Source of the DNA: Lingula anatina
Taxonomy: Eukaryota > Brachiopoda > Lingulata > Lingulida > Lingulidae
Direction of reading: 5' to 3'
DNA: 64,000 nucleotides
Assembly: GCF_001039355.2 (NCBI RefSeq)
Contig: NW_019774525.1
Coordinates: 231,481 to 295,480 of the forward strand
Shown: positions 25,130 through 36,957 of the stretch, piece by piece
Layout: every line of letters begins with the position of its first letter
How positions within the stretch are numbered: position 1 is the stretch's first letter
Translations under genes and position numbers: made by a program
Notes under the pieces: generated by a model
Told to the model about the DNA's origin: nothing
The model's input: the letters and a program-made list of their open reading frames with translations, nothing else
Databases searched by the model: none

Positions 25130-28020
25130 GCAAAAGGGATCTCAGTGACCGTATTTGTATCCAAAACCAGCAAGGTAAGTCTAAAGAGCATCCAATACCC
25201 TTCTCACTATGACTTTAACCTAAACTGGTAACAGTAATATTATGTCACTTGATTGCAGTAGGTGTAGTATGGGTAAATACATACCCAGAGATGCTATATG
25301 GTGGATTATATATATATGCTTTATTTTGTTTCAGGTTTTTTTTTTATTTCAATGAAATGCAAGTTCTTTGCCTTGATATGGATGTCAAATAAAACACTGC
25401 CACCCTCTTGTGATGCATGCCTTGAACACCTCTATCTAATGCTCAAAGTGTTCGGGCATATATTGCTCAGGTGACAGTGTATTATCTTACATGCGAATCT
25501 TGGTGGCATTATGGTTCCCAACGAGAATTCTACGTAATCTGATGACAGTGAGAGTACCTTGGTTAAAGCTGTGTGAATCTTTAAGAACCTGTATCAATAT
25601 TTTGAGCTTTTGTTACTTATTTCCCACCTCCAGCAAATTTTTTTATGTTTTTATCGCATCACATCTTGTCTATTTTAAGTTTCAGGTTGTTTCTGACTGT
25701 ATTATCTCAGATGGGAAATAGTATAGGAAATAATTAATTAATAGCACTTTGACATTTACGTATTTGCAGGAATGCGGGTATACACATTAGGATTTGTAAA
25801 TTGATGTAATAATATGTGGTTGTGTAAGATGTTCATTAATACAATTGTTAATTTAACAAATATCAATACAAAACTGACCAGATTTCTTGATTTCATTTAA
25901 GCTGTGTGTAATGGTAGAGGTTTTACCAATAAAGGGGAATAAATTGTTTTTAACCTATCAATACATGAACTTGATTAGAAAAATTTGATTTTGTGGTCTC
26001 CAGCCAAGTGGTAACTGTCGCTAGACCTCCATCGCACACCTGCATTTTGCTGGAATAAATATTGTTAATAAGAGCTAATTAATAGATGACTTATTGGTCT
26101 ACTGTGAGATTTAAAACTCTTAAATAACAGGTTCATTAATTTGTTTGTCTGTAAATATTAGATTATGCAAAACGAATTCTTTCTACCAGAAAGGAAAACA
26201 TGGTGAAATTAGTTCTGTCAATTAATCTCACCTATGGATTGTTTACACAGAAAACAGTCAAATGTGTATAATAAATGTTTGGACAAAACTTACACAAAGG
26301 TGTCAAAATGACTAAAAAATTGAAATTTTTACATTTGGCCCTTTGCTCTGGCATGCAAATTAAAACTTGGCCTTATTACAGACAATTAAGCAGAACTTGT
26401 CCAGTCAAATCCCTGTACATATCAATCATGGATGACATTGTGTGCACATCCGCTCAGTGTCCTGTCTCCTAATGCACACAGATATGAATGAAAGGCTTGT
26501 TTTGGTGGGTGACATGATGATAAATTGTTCGTGTGCCATTTAAATCTATTGAAGGCTAATGCATGGCACTTGAAGAATGCCCAGCTGTTTTGACCAATTT
26601 GTTGGCTGAGGTCAGTGAGAGAGAGAAAGGGGGGGAGGGAGGAATGAAACAGAAGAATGGTAAGAACGATGATTTAGAATGGGAAAGTGAAAGTGGAGAG
26701 ATGAGGAGAGAAGGCATGAAATAAAGAGGAAAAGAGGATAGAAATAAATACTGCTTGAGAATGTAATAGGAGATGAGCAAGGGGTTGAAGGGGGGAGGAG
26801 GAAAGAGTTCTGAATTGGAAATCACAGGAGGCAAGGCCTTCATGAAAACTGCATCTGTGCTTGATTTCTGTTTATATTTGAAGCACGATGTTTCAATACT
26901 TGTGTAGTTTTTATTTTTTCCTGCAGTATGCTGTATACTGCAGAATAAAAAATTACCAAATCTTTGAAAAAGTTGCATTTAACTGATGAAATTCTGTTGC
27001 AAATAATCAGTTTTGTAATTTATAATTGTCTGGTTTTCTTTCTTTGTTTTTGCATTTGTTCTTTCTATCTCATTCATTTTATTGTGAAAAGTAAAAATCA
27101 ATTAAATCAAAACACCTTGATGTTTAAAAATGTTATTGTGAATGGCTAGATGCCTTGCAAGTGGAAACAATTGTGAAAATTTGATTTAAGATATATACAG
27201 TCTCCATAATTATAATCATCAATTGAATATATAATGAACCTGGATTGTGTTGGAGATAAATAAAAATAAAATCTGTTAAAGATGACAAACTTTTATGAGT
27301 TATTTTTCTACACATTCTGAGAAAGCAAAACTCCCTGTCTCGATGTGTGTTCACAGCAGGATAAAGTGGATTGGGAGAAGTCTAACTGATGATACCAAAC
27401 AGCCAGGTAATTCAACACTCATCAATCAGGTAGTTATGTGTTTTCAGCTCATCATTTTAGTTTAAGATAGAACTGTTCTGAATGCACTTTGAGTGTACCA
27501 AGGAAATCATACAGACTGCCAATCTGGCTGATGTGAACCTCTCCTGTTAGATATGTTTTTTCCGTGTGTTGCTGCCCTTCCTGCTGCTAGTGTTTATCCC
27601 AGTTAGGGTGGAGTCCCCAATTATGTTGCAGTTATGAACAAACTAGATCATCTACTAGGGTAATGAGCAGACTTTTAAATGCCACAAGACCTCAGCTTAT
27701 GGAGAAGGGTCTAGCAGAAGGTTACCAAGGACTGCTCATTTCCTCCCCTGTCCAATCACACAGGTCTGAAAACCATGCTCCCAGAGGCTTGCTGCGTATT
27801 TGAATATATTTCCAATGTCTGGTTGAGAGGCTGTGAGGTACAATATGCAGGAATGATTTCAATAACTCACCGAGATTTACCGTTTATGCTGTGGCAGTTG
27901 CAGGTTATTTACATGATGTATGTACGTGTGTGCGTGCATCCACGTCCAAGTTAAAGAGTTTACATTTGCCCATGCCTTGGGGGTTAATATTTTTCACCAT
28001 TCACTTGCACAATCTGGTTT
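25130..28020. other. gene-free region, 25.1-28.0 kb
   Basis: AT-rich with no recognisable coding sequence. A purine-rich stretch at about 26610-26810 generates a spurious Ser/Pro-rich open frame on the minus strand. Confidence 0.6.
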
Positions 28021-28032
28021 ATTTTTATCTAA

Positions 28033-28257
28033 GCCTGGGTTCCCATACCTAGATCGATCTAACAGGATCGGTCCATCTCCAAGGGGTTTCTGCTAAATTG
28101 CTTTCAGTGCCTACTAAAACTTCTAAACTATAAGTAATTACCCCCTAGCTGCTTCAGCAGGCGTGACAGACATCTAAGCTGCTTTAGTTGATTGCAATTT
28201 AGCAAGAATCCCCTTGGAGATAGAGCGATCCACAGTTAGTACTCTGGGAATGGTCTC
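28033..28257. mobile_element. foldback MITE copy A (225 bp, TAA target site)
   Basis: The left arm, from about 28073 (tccatctccaagggg) to gctaaattgc, is the near-perfect reverse complement of the right arm, from gcaatttagc through ccccttggagat. TAA is present on both sides (28030-28032 and 28258-28260). The ends read gcctgggttccc at the left and gggaatggtctc at the right. A TAA target and a foldback shape fit PIF/Harbinger-type MITEs (family knowledge). No transposase is encoded. The class assignment is an inference. Confidence 0.75.
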
Positions 28258-28260
28258 TAA

Positions 28261-28485
28261 GACCCCATTTCCATAGATTTTAGATCGATCTATCCCCGTG
28301 GGGAGTCTCACTAGATTACTTTCAGCTTAGCCGGCTTAAGCGTCTGTCCCTCCTACTGAAAGCTGTAAGGGGGTAATTAACTATGGTGCGCACTGGGCTG
28401 ACTGCAATTTAGCGTGAACCCCCAGGGAGTTAGGTCGATCTAAATCTTAATCTCTGGATCGATCTAAATCTCTGGGAATACACCC
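28261..28485. mobile_element. foldback MITE copy B (225 bp), abutting copy A
   Basis: This copy starts immediately after the TAA that ends copy A and has its own TAA at 28486-28488. It has exactly the same length as copy A but is clearly diverged. Its ends are gaccccatttcc and gggaatacaccc. Internal landmarks shared with copy A are the tagatcgatct block and the gactgcaatttagc arm. Confidence 0.75.
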
Positions 28486-28499
28486 TAAGAATCATACCA

Positions 28500-29050
28500 T
28501 TTACTATGCATAGGATTTAGCATCCAAAAGTTACAATTCACTTGCCCATAACCCGGGGACTAGTGTAGTTTCTAACCGGTGTGAATACCTTATTTTGTAA
28601 AGGGGTGTTACTTTACTTGCCTAATGATTTTGTCAAGTGCCTTCATATATTATCATCATCAGTTGAGTGAGATTAATTTCATTTGTCTTATATGTTGTAT
28701 TTCAACCACAACTAATTTTTACCACAAAGACGAAAACTGGGGCATTCATAATGATGTAAATTAAGCATTAATTTTTAAAATATGTAATATATAAATTAAT
28801 ATTTGTTGGATAGAGGTTTAGGCAGAAGTCTTATCCTGGTATTCTCCTCTCTGGTAAATATTGTATGCATCACTTTTAGAATCACAAAATCATATTTTTC
28901 AAAATCAGTCTTTTTATAAGACAAAGTTAAAAAAAGGAAACAAATCTGTATGTCATCACTCCCATCAGACGCCCCATTTAATAAAGGTGTCATACTGGTG
29001 TCTGTTTGTAACTTTGCCATCTGAGCATTAGTGTAAGTGATTTGCTCTGT
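28500..29050. other. AT-rich spacer without features
   Basis: No repeat, RNA or coding signal was recognised between the MITE pair and the 113-bp tandem repeat. Confidence 0.5.
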
Positions 29051-29059
29051 CACCTACTT

Positions 29060-29370
29060 ACCCTAGGTCAGTTTGGGGGGGCACCTAGATTTTTCTGCGT
29101 GAGTGCATTTTGTCTCCCCCCCCTCTCACCTTCCCCTTTAACCCCACGACTATGATGTGCTCTATCCTATACCTACACCAGGTAATTTTGGCCTCACCTA
29201 GATTTTTCTGCACGAGCGCATTTTGTCTTGCTTCCCCCCCCCCCCCACACCACCCCACATCAATGATTTGCTATATCCTACATCCACACCAGGTTATTTT
29301 GGGTGCTCTCAAGTCCATCTACAGACATATACACATTTTGTCTGATGTTGATTTACTACATCCGCCCAGT
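29060..29370. repeat. 113-bp tandem repeat, two full copies and a decayed third
   Basis: cacctagatttttctgc starts at 29082 and again at 29195. Each copy includes a gcattttgtct block followed by a long C run and then a ctacaccaggt-like block. A third copy after about 29300 keeps only cacattttgtctgatg and a few other words. Confidence 0.8.
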
Positions 29371-30073
29371 CAGATGATCCAATTGGCCGGCCATCTTCAA
29401 GGTTTGCTTTAGTTAATCAATGTACGGAAATGTAGAAGACAGGATGAGGCGGCTGACTTGATGCTTTGATGCTCTCTTGACGCACATAGGGAAAAGGTAT
29501 TAACATCCTGAAATGAACCGCTTCCACAGAAGTTCACATTTCAGAACTCATAATTTGATTTAAACAAATCTAATCTTCCCTTGAGCCTGGCTGTGGTACG
29601 TCACGAAAAACATTATGTGTGGCTGGGGTATAATTATTGACGTAAAATGATGAGTTAAATTATCAAGAAAAGCCATTCTTCAAGTGCAAATGGTAGATAA
29701 ATGATATTATAGCATTTCCTGTATAGTGATTGTTCTACATATATGGAGCACAAATGTTTCATGTAAGCTCCTATTTTGAAATGTTATTAATCTGAAATAA
29801 AATGTACAAGTGCATGTTGCTGATGCCTATAGTAAATGGAGATTGATCTTCAAACAGAAAAAAAGACAATTATGATGCAAAAAATAACTCAAAAATCAGC
29901 ATTAATATTATGCAAAAACTGTGTTATTAAGCATAATGATTAAAAAAGAAAGAACTTCGCCTATATCTACAGTAAAAGCCTTTTTATTTCTGTTAGATGC
30001 GTGTTCAACTATTGAATTTTTTGTTTTATTCTTATATGTATCTACAGGATATAACTGTAAATTTGGTTTGATT

Positions 30074-30155
30074 GTTGTAGATAAATATTGTTAAATGTGT
30101 TATTATTACTTGCTGTTGTAGATAAATATTGTTAAATATGTTACTATTACTAGCC
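30074..30155. repeat. 41-bp tandem duplication
   Basis: Two direct copies of gttgtagataaatattgtta with a period of 41, differing by only a few bases. Confidence 0.9.
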
Positions 30156-30466
30156 TGTGGAATTTAAGTTCATAAATTGGTTTATCTTATGTGTGATGTA
30201 ATTAACGTCCAGAAATGTCCATGTCCTATACATTTTATGTATTTAGAAAGTCAGATTCATGAAGAATCAGCTTTGATGTCAGATTTACTAATTTCCCTAA
30301 CAAGGTTTTGTTAGATACTGTTCCTATGTGGGAAGCCATTAGTAGATAGCGTCAGTTAATTCATTTAAGATGATAGTTTCTATAAGTCAGTTGTAAAAGA
30401 AGCCAACCTTGTTCTGGTATATATTCTGTATGTAAGAAAAATTGTTGCTAAAAAGGATAGAGCTAA

Positions 30467-30824
30467 GACCCCATTCCCATACCTAGATCGATCTAGCTGG
30501 ATTCAAACAGAAAGTGTAGTGCATTTAATGTCATTCCATCTTTCTCAATTGCATCTAGCACCAACAGCTCATGAAAATGTACTGTTTTGAACATCTAGCG
30601 GGATCGGTCCATCTCCGAGGGGGTTCTCGCTAAATTGCACTCAGCTCAAGTGGCTTAGATGACTGGCACGCCTTCTGAAGCTGCTGAAAGAGAGTTAAAT
30701 ACCCCGTAACAACTTCAGTAGGTGTCCAAGACATGAGAGCCATTTAAGCTGATTGCAATTTAGCAAGAATTCCCTCGGAGATGGACCAATCCAGCTAGAT
30801 CAATCCAGGTATGGGAATGGGGTG
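30467..30824. mobile_element. foldback MITE copy C, interrupted by a second insertion
   Basis: The left end gaccccattccc follows a TAA at 30464-30466. The right end is gggaatggggtg. The arms carry the same tagatcgatct, ggtccatctcc and gctaaattgca words as copies A and B. Without the insert at 30498-30599 it would be about 256 bp. Its internal part is longer than in A and B and is also palindromic, so A and B look like internal deletion derivatives. The right-hand flank is TTG rather than TAA, so the target duplication is imperfect here. Confidence 0.75.
30498..30592. mobile_element. roughly 95-bp nested insert with 7-bp target duplication
   Basis: The insert splits the left arm of MITE copy C. 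atctagc occurs directly before it (30491-30497) and directly after it (30593-30599), as expected for a target-site duplication. Its two ends show short imperfect inverted repeats (attcaaacag against ctgttttgaac). Most of it recurs at 31030-31122. It has no coding capacity, and I cannot name the family. Confidence 0.65.
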
Positions 30825-31029
30825 TTGGACACAGCTACAAGCAGGACATTGTTTCTTGGTGCTATCCCAATTTATGTCATCTGCAGTAAACGGCTGACTT
30901 TTGAAACCCCATAGATCTGGTGTCTTTTTACCCAATCTACCCATGTCAACAGGACTTCTTTACAGACAATGAGGATAGACAAAGATGATCTGACAGCACA
31001 CTGAATGGTGGCAACTACATTATCATCTC

Positions 31030-31122
31030 CTAGCTGGATTCAAACAGAAAGTGTAGTGCATTTAATGTCATTCCATCTTTCTCAGTTACAGCTAGCACCA
31101 ACAACTCATGAAAATGTACTGT
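31030..31122. repeat. second copy of the roughly 95-bp insert
   Basis: ctagctggattcaaacag through aaaatgtactgt matches 30493-30585 with a handful of differences over 93 bases and no gaps. The 3' end differs from the nested copy after tactgt, so this copy is truncated or has a different boundary. Confidence 0.85.
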
Positions 31123-31199
31123 AAATGCTATCAATGATTAGACTGGTTTATGTAGCAAGAGTCATGGCTTCACATTTTATTTCTTTTTACCAGATATCC

Positions 31200-33300
31200 A
31201 AAAACCAGTTCTTACTTTGGCATGCAGGTTACCATGTAGGTTATACATCTAATTTCTCTTTGCGATGGAATTTCCTGGGAGTTTCCTGGAAACCGAGATC
31301 AGTAACCGTGGTAATGTCAGGTGGGAAATTAGTGCAGAGCAGGGGCTGAAAGGAAGGGGGAGGGGGGAGGCAGAACATGTCCAACACTATCATGTATTTA
31401 TGGAATGGCACAAATCTGAATGAAAATGAAGAGTTCATTTTTACCATATTCAATTGTACTGCAATGTAGTTTGTTTGCAAAACTTAAAAAATTGATACAT
31501 AGATAGAAATGAAGGTTATTTTAATCAATAACCATATCCTGCAAAGGCCCAATGTTTGTAATAAGCCATACAGCAGTTTAATTTCAAACATTTTTTCTGA
31601 AGTGTTTCTTCATGGTAATGAGCAACCATATGGTTAGAATTCCTAATCAACTTGATACAATTTAACACATCGATTTAATGTACATATTGAAAACCATTTT
31701 TATTTTTGGAATTATAAATATGCGTAAAAATCACACAAAAATGAATTTCTGCAATGTTTGCGTTTCTCAGAGAATATATTGTGGCTTTACCTCAATGTGT
31801 TTTCTCTCTGCAGAAGCCTCAGATTTGGACTGAACTTACTCTCCCAATATGAACCAGATAGTTCTTGTACTTTTGACGTCAATGGCTGCTCCACTTCATC
31901 ATCTTCACTCGTTCCACTAATCCACCACAGGGGACTCCACGTAAAAACAAGGGCAAAAGATGAGCATGGGAAGCTCAATGTTTTGGTTACCCTGCACAGC
32001 TACATTATATCTTTACTCTCATGGCCCCAAACATGTGTATCCACATCTGCCCTATCAGTTGTGTAAAGGAAGTTGAGAGTGATAGAATAATCTCTTAACC
32101 AAGCCTGAGCTTTCATCCCTGACCAAAAAAAAAGTAGAAAAAAAAAGGGTCGAGTTGAAACCGAAGTGTAATGGAACTGTGTAATTCCACTACAACTTTT
32201 TATCTTACATTGTGTGCCATTTGCAGTAAAAGTTCTGATAAGATGTGGGGGTGGGAGATATAATTGGACCTCTGGCTAAATATATAATAAGACAAGAAAA
32301 AGATATTATATTATATACAGACATATGGATTACAAAGAAAAGAGAAACCTTTAATAAACTTTGAGGACTTTACATTTACGCCTTTGTTGATAAGTGTGCA
32401 AATTTAGATGGTATAAATCCCACTACATAACTACATTTTACTGAATAATTAGTTAATAACAGTTAATTTAACATGAATTTGAAAATGGTGTTACAAGTTG
32501 GGCAGACTAAACTTGGTACAACCAATCTCATCATGTTGTATGATTATGGCTAGCTCACCACAGAAGCCAATCTGATTGCATGAATTCTCTCTCTCTCTCT
32601 CTCTTCTCTCTGGGATGGGAGAAAAAAGGGATTAGATTTACTACTGGTGAGCTAATCATAACCATGGGCAGGTGCCACAAAAGAGTTATAGCCCAAACAT
32701 TGTTCTACAAACCTTTGGACCAAAATTTTGACTTAGATGGTAAATCCTGTGTTCAATGCAAATAATATTGCAATTGGATCACGGCAACTGTCCCTGTTCA
32801 TGCAAGGACTGGCCTAAATGGAAATCTACATCATCGAGTGACCTGCCCAACGGGTCCCTTTATAATTCTCCAATAATCACCACAGTCACCACAGCACATG
32901 CATTCCATCCAAGAAAATCTTGTCTGTCAACTTTATAAGATTCCAAACAACACGTTTTTTGTTTATTTCCCATTCCCAGTTATTCCTGTGTCTGAAAGTG
33001 CCAGCAGGAACCTACTCCATCAAAATGCCCGTCCCCAATGTCAATCAGTGTACAAGCGTGATTATTTATATCTACGCTATGGTATCATTTGTGTATAAAT
33101 TTACTCTTCCTTATTTTAAACTGTCTAATCAATCTGTCTAAACAGACTAATCAATCAATTAATCACCCAAACAGTGAGGGTACATACACTTATCATTTCT
33201 TTGCCAACTGGAAGTCGTACGGAATCCTTCCAAAGTCTTGAAAAGTAGCAATGTCATACAAAGTGCATGTGAAGTTATAAAGTAACATTGATTAATTACA
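31200..33300. other. gene-free region, 31.2-33.3 kb
   Basis: The 102-codon open frame at 31758-32066 crosses a good 3' splice-like site (tttctctctgcag ending at about 31813), but I recognise no protein. A short CT microsatellite lies at 32586-32610. Nothing else can be supported. Confidence 0.5.
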
Positions 33301-33349
33301 TAGTTCTAAATATAGAGCTCAAAGCTTGCAAGGTCCTTGACTGTTTTAA

Positions 33350-33397
33350 GTCACAATGAGTGCTTGCAAAACTCTTTTAGGTCACAATAAGTGCTTG
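33350..33397. repeat. 31-bp tandem duplication
   Basis: gtcacaatgagtgcttg at 33350 recurs as gtcacaataagtgcttg at 33381. Confidence 0.8.
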
Positions 33398-34382
33398 TGG
33401 AGTTTTTAAATGAATCCAAATGCTGGTTAAGTCTGTAAGACTTATAAAGTCTAAAATGATATTACAGCAGCATTAAAAATAATATTCTGTATGCCCATCA
33501 ATTTATTGGGATGCATGTGCACGAATACACCCATGTCCACAAACGCACACATACACATATATGCACAGCAGATCCCTGCTGGCACCAATAAACAAAATGC
33601 ACGATCACAGGACATTTGTTTTCCATAAACTATTGACCAAAGGTGACATATCTATAGATTGCATAATTTAATGACCATTTTTACAGGGGAATGGTCATGC
33701 TCATGGCCAGTTAAATTACAATCATGAATGGTCACCTCTGCTTAAAGACCAGTGGGTGTGGTGCCTAATGACCTCTAAGGTGTGCAGAATACATTAACAG
33801 ACTGCCATTGCTTCTCATTATAATTTTTATGAATGAAAAGAGGGCAGTGTTTTGATGGAGGGGGGGGGGGGGAATGTTTCATGTAAGCTAAGCTGATAAA
33901 GGGCATTTTAGTTTTGTTTGCCACAGAGGTTATTTTTTCTAAAAAAAAACTTCGTCAACCTGTTGCATGCTACTTCAGAAGAGACAATTATAACCATTTT
34001 TAAACCTATCTTCATCAATCACACAAGTATTTTCTTGAAACAAATTAAATACTGGTATGATATGCACTGTGCAGTTAGATAACATTAATACTGGTAGCTC
34101 AAGAGAATAACTACTGAATTGTGTAGAGAGTGCCAGTGCACCATACAAATCTTGGCAAGCATGAAATGACGCAAGGCAAGAGGGTGGATGATAAGTGAAT
34201 GTTTTGAACCTTCGTTACTTTTTTCTCTTTCATTACAATAACATTTATCAAAAGCCACAAGATTCTTAAAATAGAGGCTGCATCTGACTGGGCACTAAAT
34301 ATCAATACTCCCTATTTAGATTCAGACAAAGAAGGGAGATTTTATCTAATCCATGACGCTGCTGATCACTCCTCCCATAAAA

Positions 34383-34411
34383 ACCACTGCTTTAACTCCG
34401 TGGCATCAATG
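34383..34411. repeat. short dispersed repeat, copy 1
   Basis: ccactgctttaactc followed by cgtggcatcaat; the same 27 bases with one change (c to t) recur at 37503-37529. The flanks do not match. Confidence 0.6.
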
Positions 34412-34839
34412 TTTTTTTCAAATATATAAGTGAATGTTTCCTAAGCCTTGAAGCATTACATTTGAAATGCATTTCTCCAAAAACTGCAATGAAAATTAGG
34501 TAAAAGTTTAAATGTGCGTAAAAACTAACACATTACCCAGATTAGAGATACAATATGTCGGCAATATGTTATCCTCAGTTACTTTGTTTTCATTTATTCA
34601 ACTAGAGGATCAGAGAGGTGATACCGCCTCTGGGTATTGTACCACCAGCTGGAGTAAGGGCATTCCTATGGAAAAGCAAAAAAAAGGACACCACCTTCAG
34701 TGTTGTGCTTGACAAGCTCTACAAAATGCAGTAAACAAAAGTTTTCAATATTTTTGTTGAAAATTACCATTGAAAACAAAATCATAGGTAAAAATAGTTT
34801 TATTCCAAATTTGTGAAGTGCGGTCCATGGCGAAAAAGT

Positions 34840-34852
34840 AGGTCAAAGGTCA
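34840..34852 (+). promoter_or_regulatory. DR1-type nuclear-receptor site (candidate)
   Basis: AGGTCAAAGGTCA is a perfect direct repeat of AGGTCA with one spacer base, the consensus bound by RXR/HNF4-type receptors. Function is not shown; it may simply belong to an old repeat around the 35-kb transposon. Confidence 0.3.
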
Positions 34853-34940
34853 ATGTAGTTTCTGAAAATCGGCAGAAATAAAAATTTTTTGCAAAAGATT
34901 CTCATTTTTAGAAAATTTCGCCTGTTTGACCTTGAAATAA

Positions 34941-34953
34941 AGGTCAAAGGACA
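34941..34953 (+). promoter_or_regulatory. second DR1-like site (candidate)
   Basis: AGGTCAAAGGACA has one mismatch from the DR1 consensus and lies about 100 bases from the first site in the same orientation. Confidence 0.25.
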
Positions 34954-34994
34954 AATCCAAGGGCATATTTGAAATCTCCACATATGACTTTCAG

Positions 34995-35488
34995 CAGGGC
35001 CGCAGCCTGAGCAAAATGCCAGGGGGGGGCAGTAGCGGACACGAGGGGTCGAAGCCCCAGAGGGGGGAGGATGTGGGAGGGGGTATCCCCCTCCCACGGT
35101 GTGGAAAATTTTTAAAAACTGTATGTATAATACTGCATTCTGGTGCATTTTAACTGTTTTATTGCTCAATCAGAAGTCAGAAATTGTGGGTTCATTTTGC
35201 CATAAGTATAGCTCCCCTAAGGATAGCTCCCTAAGGGAGGGTGAGCTTTTTGGCATGAACTTAGTTGGCTAAAAACAGTACACCTTTGTTAACAGATTGT
35301 TGAATGATTGTCTAGTGGCCATGAGTGCATTTTCTCACAGAATTGATACCAACTTTGCAATTAATTTTATTATTTTATTAATTATTATTTACCTTTGTGA
35401 TTATTATTTATTTATTTATTTTTTTTTTGCACCTCAAATCCCAGGGGGGCAGCTGCCCCCCCCTGCCCCCCCGGAGGCTACGGCCCTG
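34995..35488. mobile_element. 494-bp non-autonomous TIR element with 5-bp target duplication
   Basis: The left end cagggccgcagcct and the right end aggctacggccctg are inverted repeats with one mismatch. Just inside both ends are long G-rich or C-rich runs (a ggggggggcag word on the left, its complement on the right). ttcag lies directly outside each end (34990-34994 and 35489-35493), a plausible 5-bp target duplication. The interior is AT-rich and non-coding. The superfamily is not assigned. Confidence 0.7.
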
Positions 35489-35499
35489 TTCAGTCAGCC

Positions 35500-36700
35500 C
35501 TATGTAGAATTTTTTCCCATAATTCCTTCAGTTTGGGAGATATTAAGCAATTAATTTTGCAAATTTTGGACAAGGGTGCATTGCAACAAGTGCCACACCT
35601 AGACCCCAGCACTGACAAAGCCCAAAATTTACGTGGATCGAGTTGAGATTATATGTGACCTAAATCCAAGAGATGAAAAGTGAGCAAAAACCAAAAGATG
35701 TGCATTCAGTAGAATTATTTTGCTAAAAGTCAATGTAAAGTATTTGCCATTCTGAAGACATTTCCAAATTAATTTCACATTTTTTAGTTATTTAACAAAT
35801 ATTAAGCATAAAAACAAGAATGAAAAAGCTCATGTGAAGAATAACAAAAATTCTGTATTTATTATAACGAAAGAAGGTCTGTGATAAATAAAAACTAGAA
35901 ATGTACGCAATAATTGCCACTGGTAAAAATCAACACAAAATATAAAATGTCAACTTTCTAAACAGCCTCATGCCCATATTCTTTATATTTATCACCATAT
36001 TCAATATAATTAATAACAAGCATCAAGTGAAAGACATCAGTGAAGACATTAACTTATGTATGTTACCATGCTTTGTGTACTATCAGAGGTGCTTTGATTT
36101 TTTTTCAAATGTGAGAAACGTTTTGTCGTTCAGTTCATGATGCATCTTCAGCCATTCAGGTTGGGCCCCCATTGTTTTTCTTTTCTTTTATTTTCTTCTT
36201 TTATTTTCTGAAGTCCACATCAATTGTATGCCTGAAAAGTAACAAAACAAAACTTTTTCATTGATTTTATTTTTCCAGTAACTTAGATTATGGATTTGCA
36301 TTTCTGGAATCTTATCTGGAAAAAATGGACTACTTAAAATTCTTTCATGGACAACTTGTCTTTGGCATCATTTATGCAGTAACATGTACCAAAACACTAA
36401 TATGATGTTTAGGTCACAACATCCTGAAAAAGTCATTGAAAAAATGTTCACTTATGATGATGATTCCATACTGATAACATTCTTTGTCATACCAAATAAC
36501 ACTCAGGAGGCTAGCTGCTACGCCAGTCATTTTAAAATCTTTTTTCTTTCACTATCTTGCATGCATTAGCATGGTTATCGTGGACCTTGTCTGCTCCTGC
36601 AAAGTAAATCTTGACTGACATAGGATCAAATAATAAAACATGAAATGTCATGCTAAGTATTTTTTTTTTATCAGAAGCCGAGTTTTTAAGCATCTAATGT
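35500..36700. other. gene-free AT-rich region
   Basis: No coding, RNA or repeat feature was recognised beyond short A/T tracts. Confidence 0.5.
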
Positions 36701-36707
36701 TAACAAA

Positions 36708-36957
36708 GGGGTTATTCCCATTGCAACTATCAGTCTATGTAGAACGATCCAACTCCATGGGGACTCTTGCTGAATGCCATCACTCTAACAGATTACTATG
36801 CCTCCTCTTGTTTCCAAGGTACTCATTTAATCACCATCTATTCTGTGTTCTACTGAAGGCCAGGAGGAGGCATGTTAATCTGTTAGACTAAGGGCATTCA
36901 GTCCCCTCGAAGTTGGATCAATCTATACAGAGTGAAAGTGTCAATGGGAATGAGCCC
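36708..36957. mobile_element. foldback MITE copy D (250 bp, diverged)
   Basis: The left end ggggttattccc and the right end gggaatgagccc are inverted repeats, followed on the right by TAA (36958-36960). Internal arms also pair: gatccaactccatggggac against gtcccctcgaagttggatc, and taacagattactatgcctcc against ggaggcatgttaatctgtta. The layout and end words match the 28-kb and 30-kb copies, but the sequence is much more diverged, so this is an older or separate subfamily member. Confidence 0.7.

Noticed and set aside
31758-32066. Possible exon after a CT-rich splice acceptor
   Set aside because: The acceptor looks good but the downstream peptide matches nothing I know and no partner exon was found.
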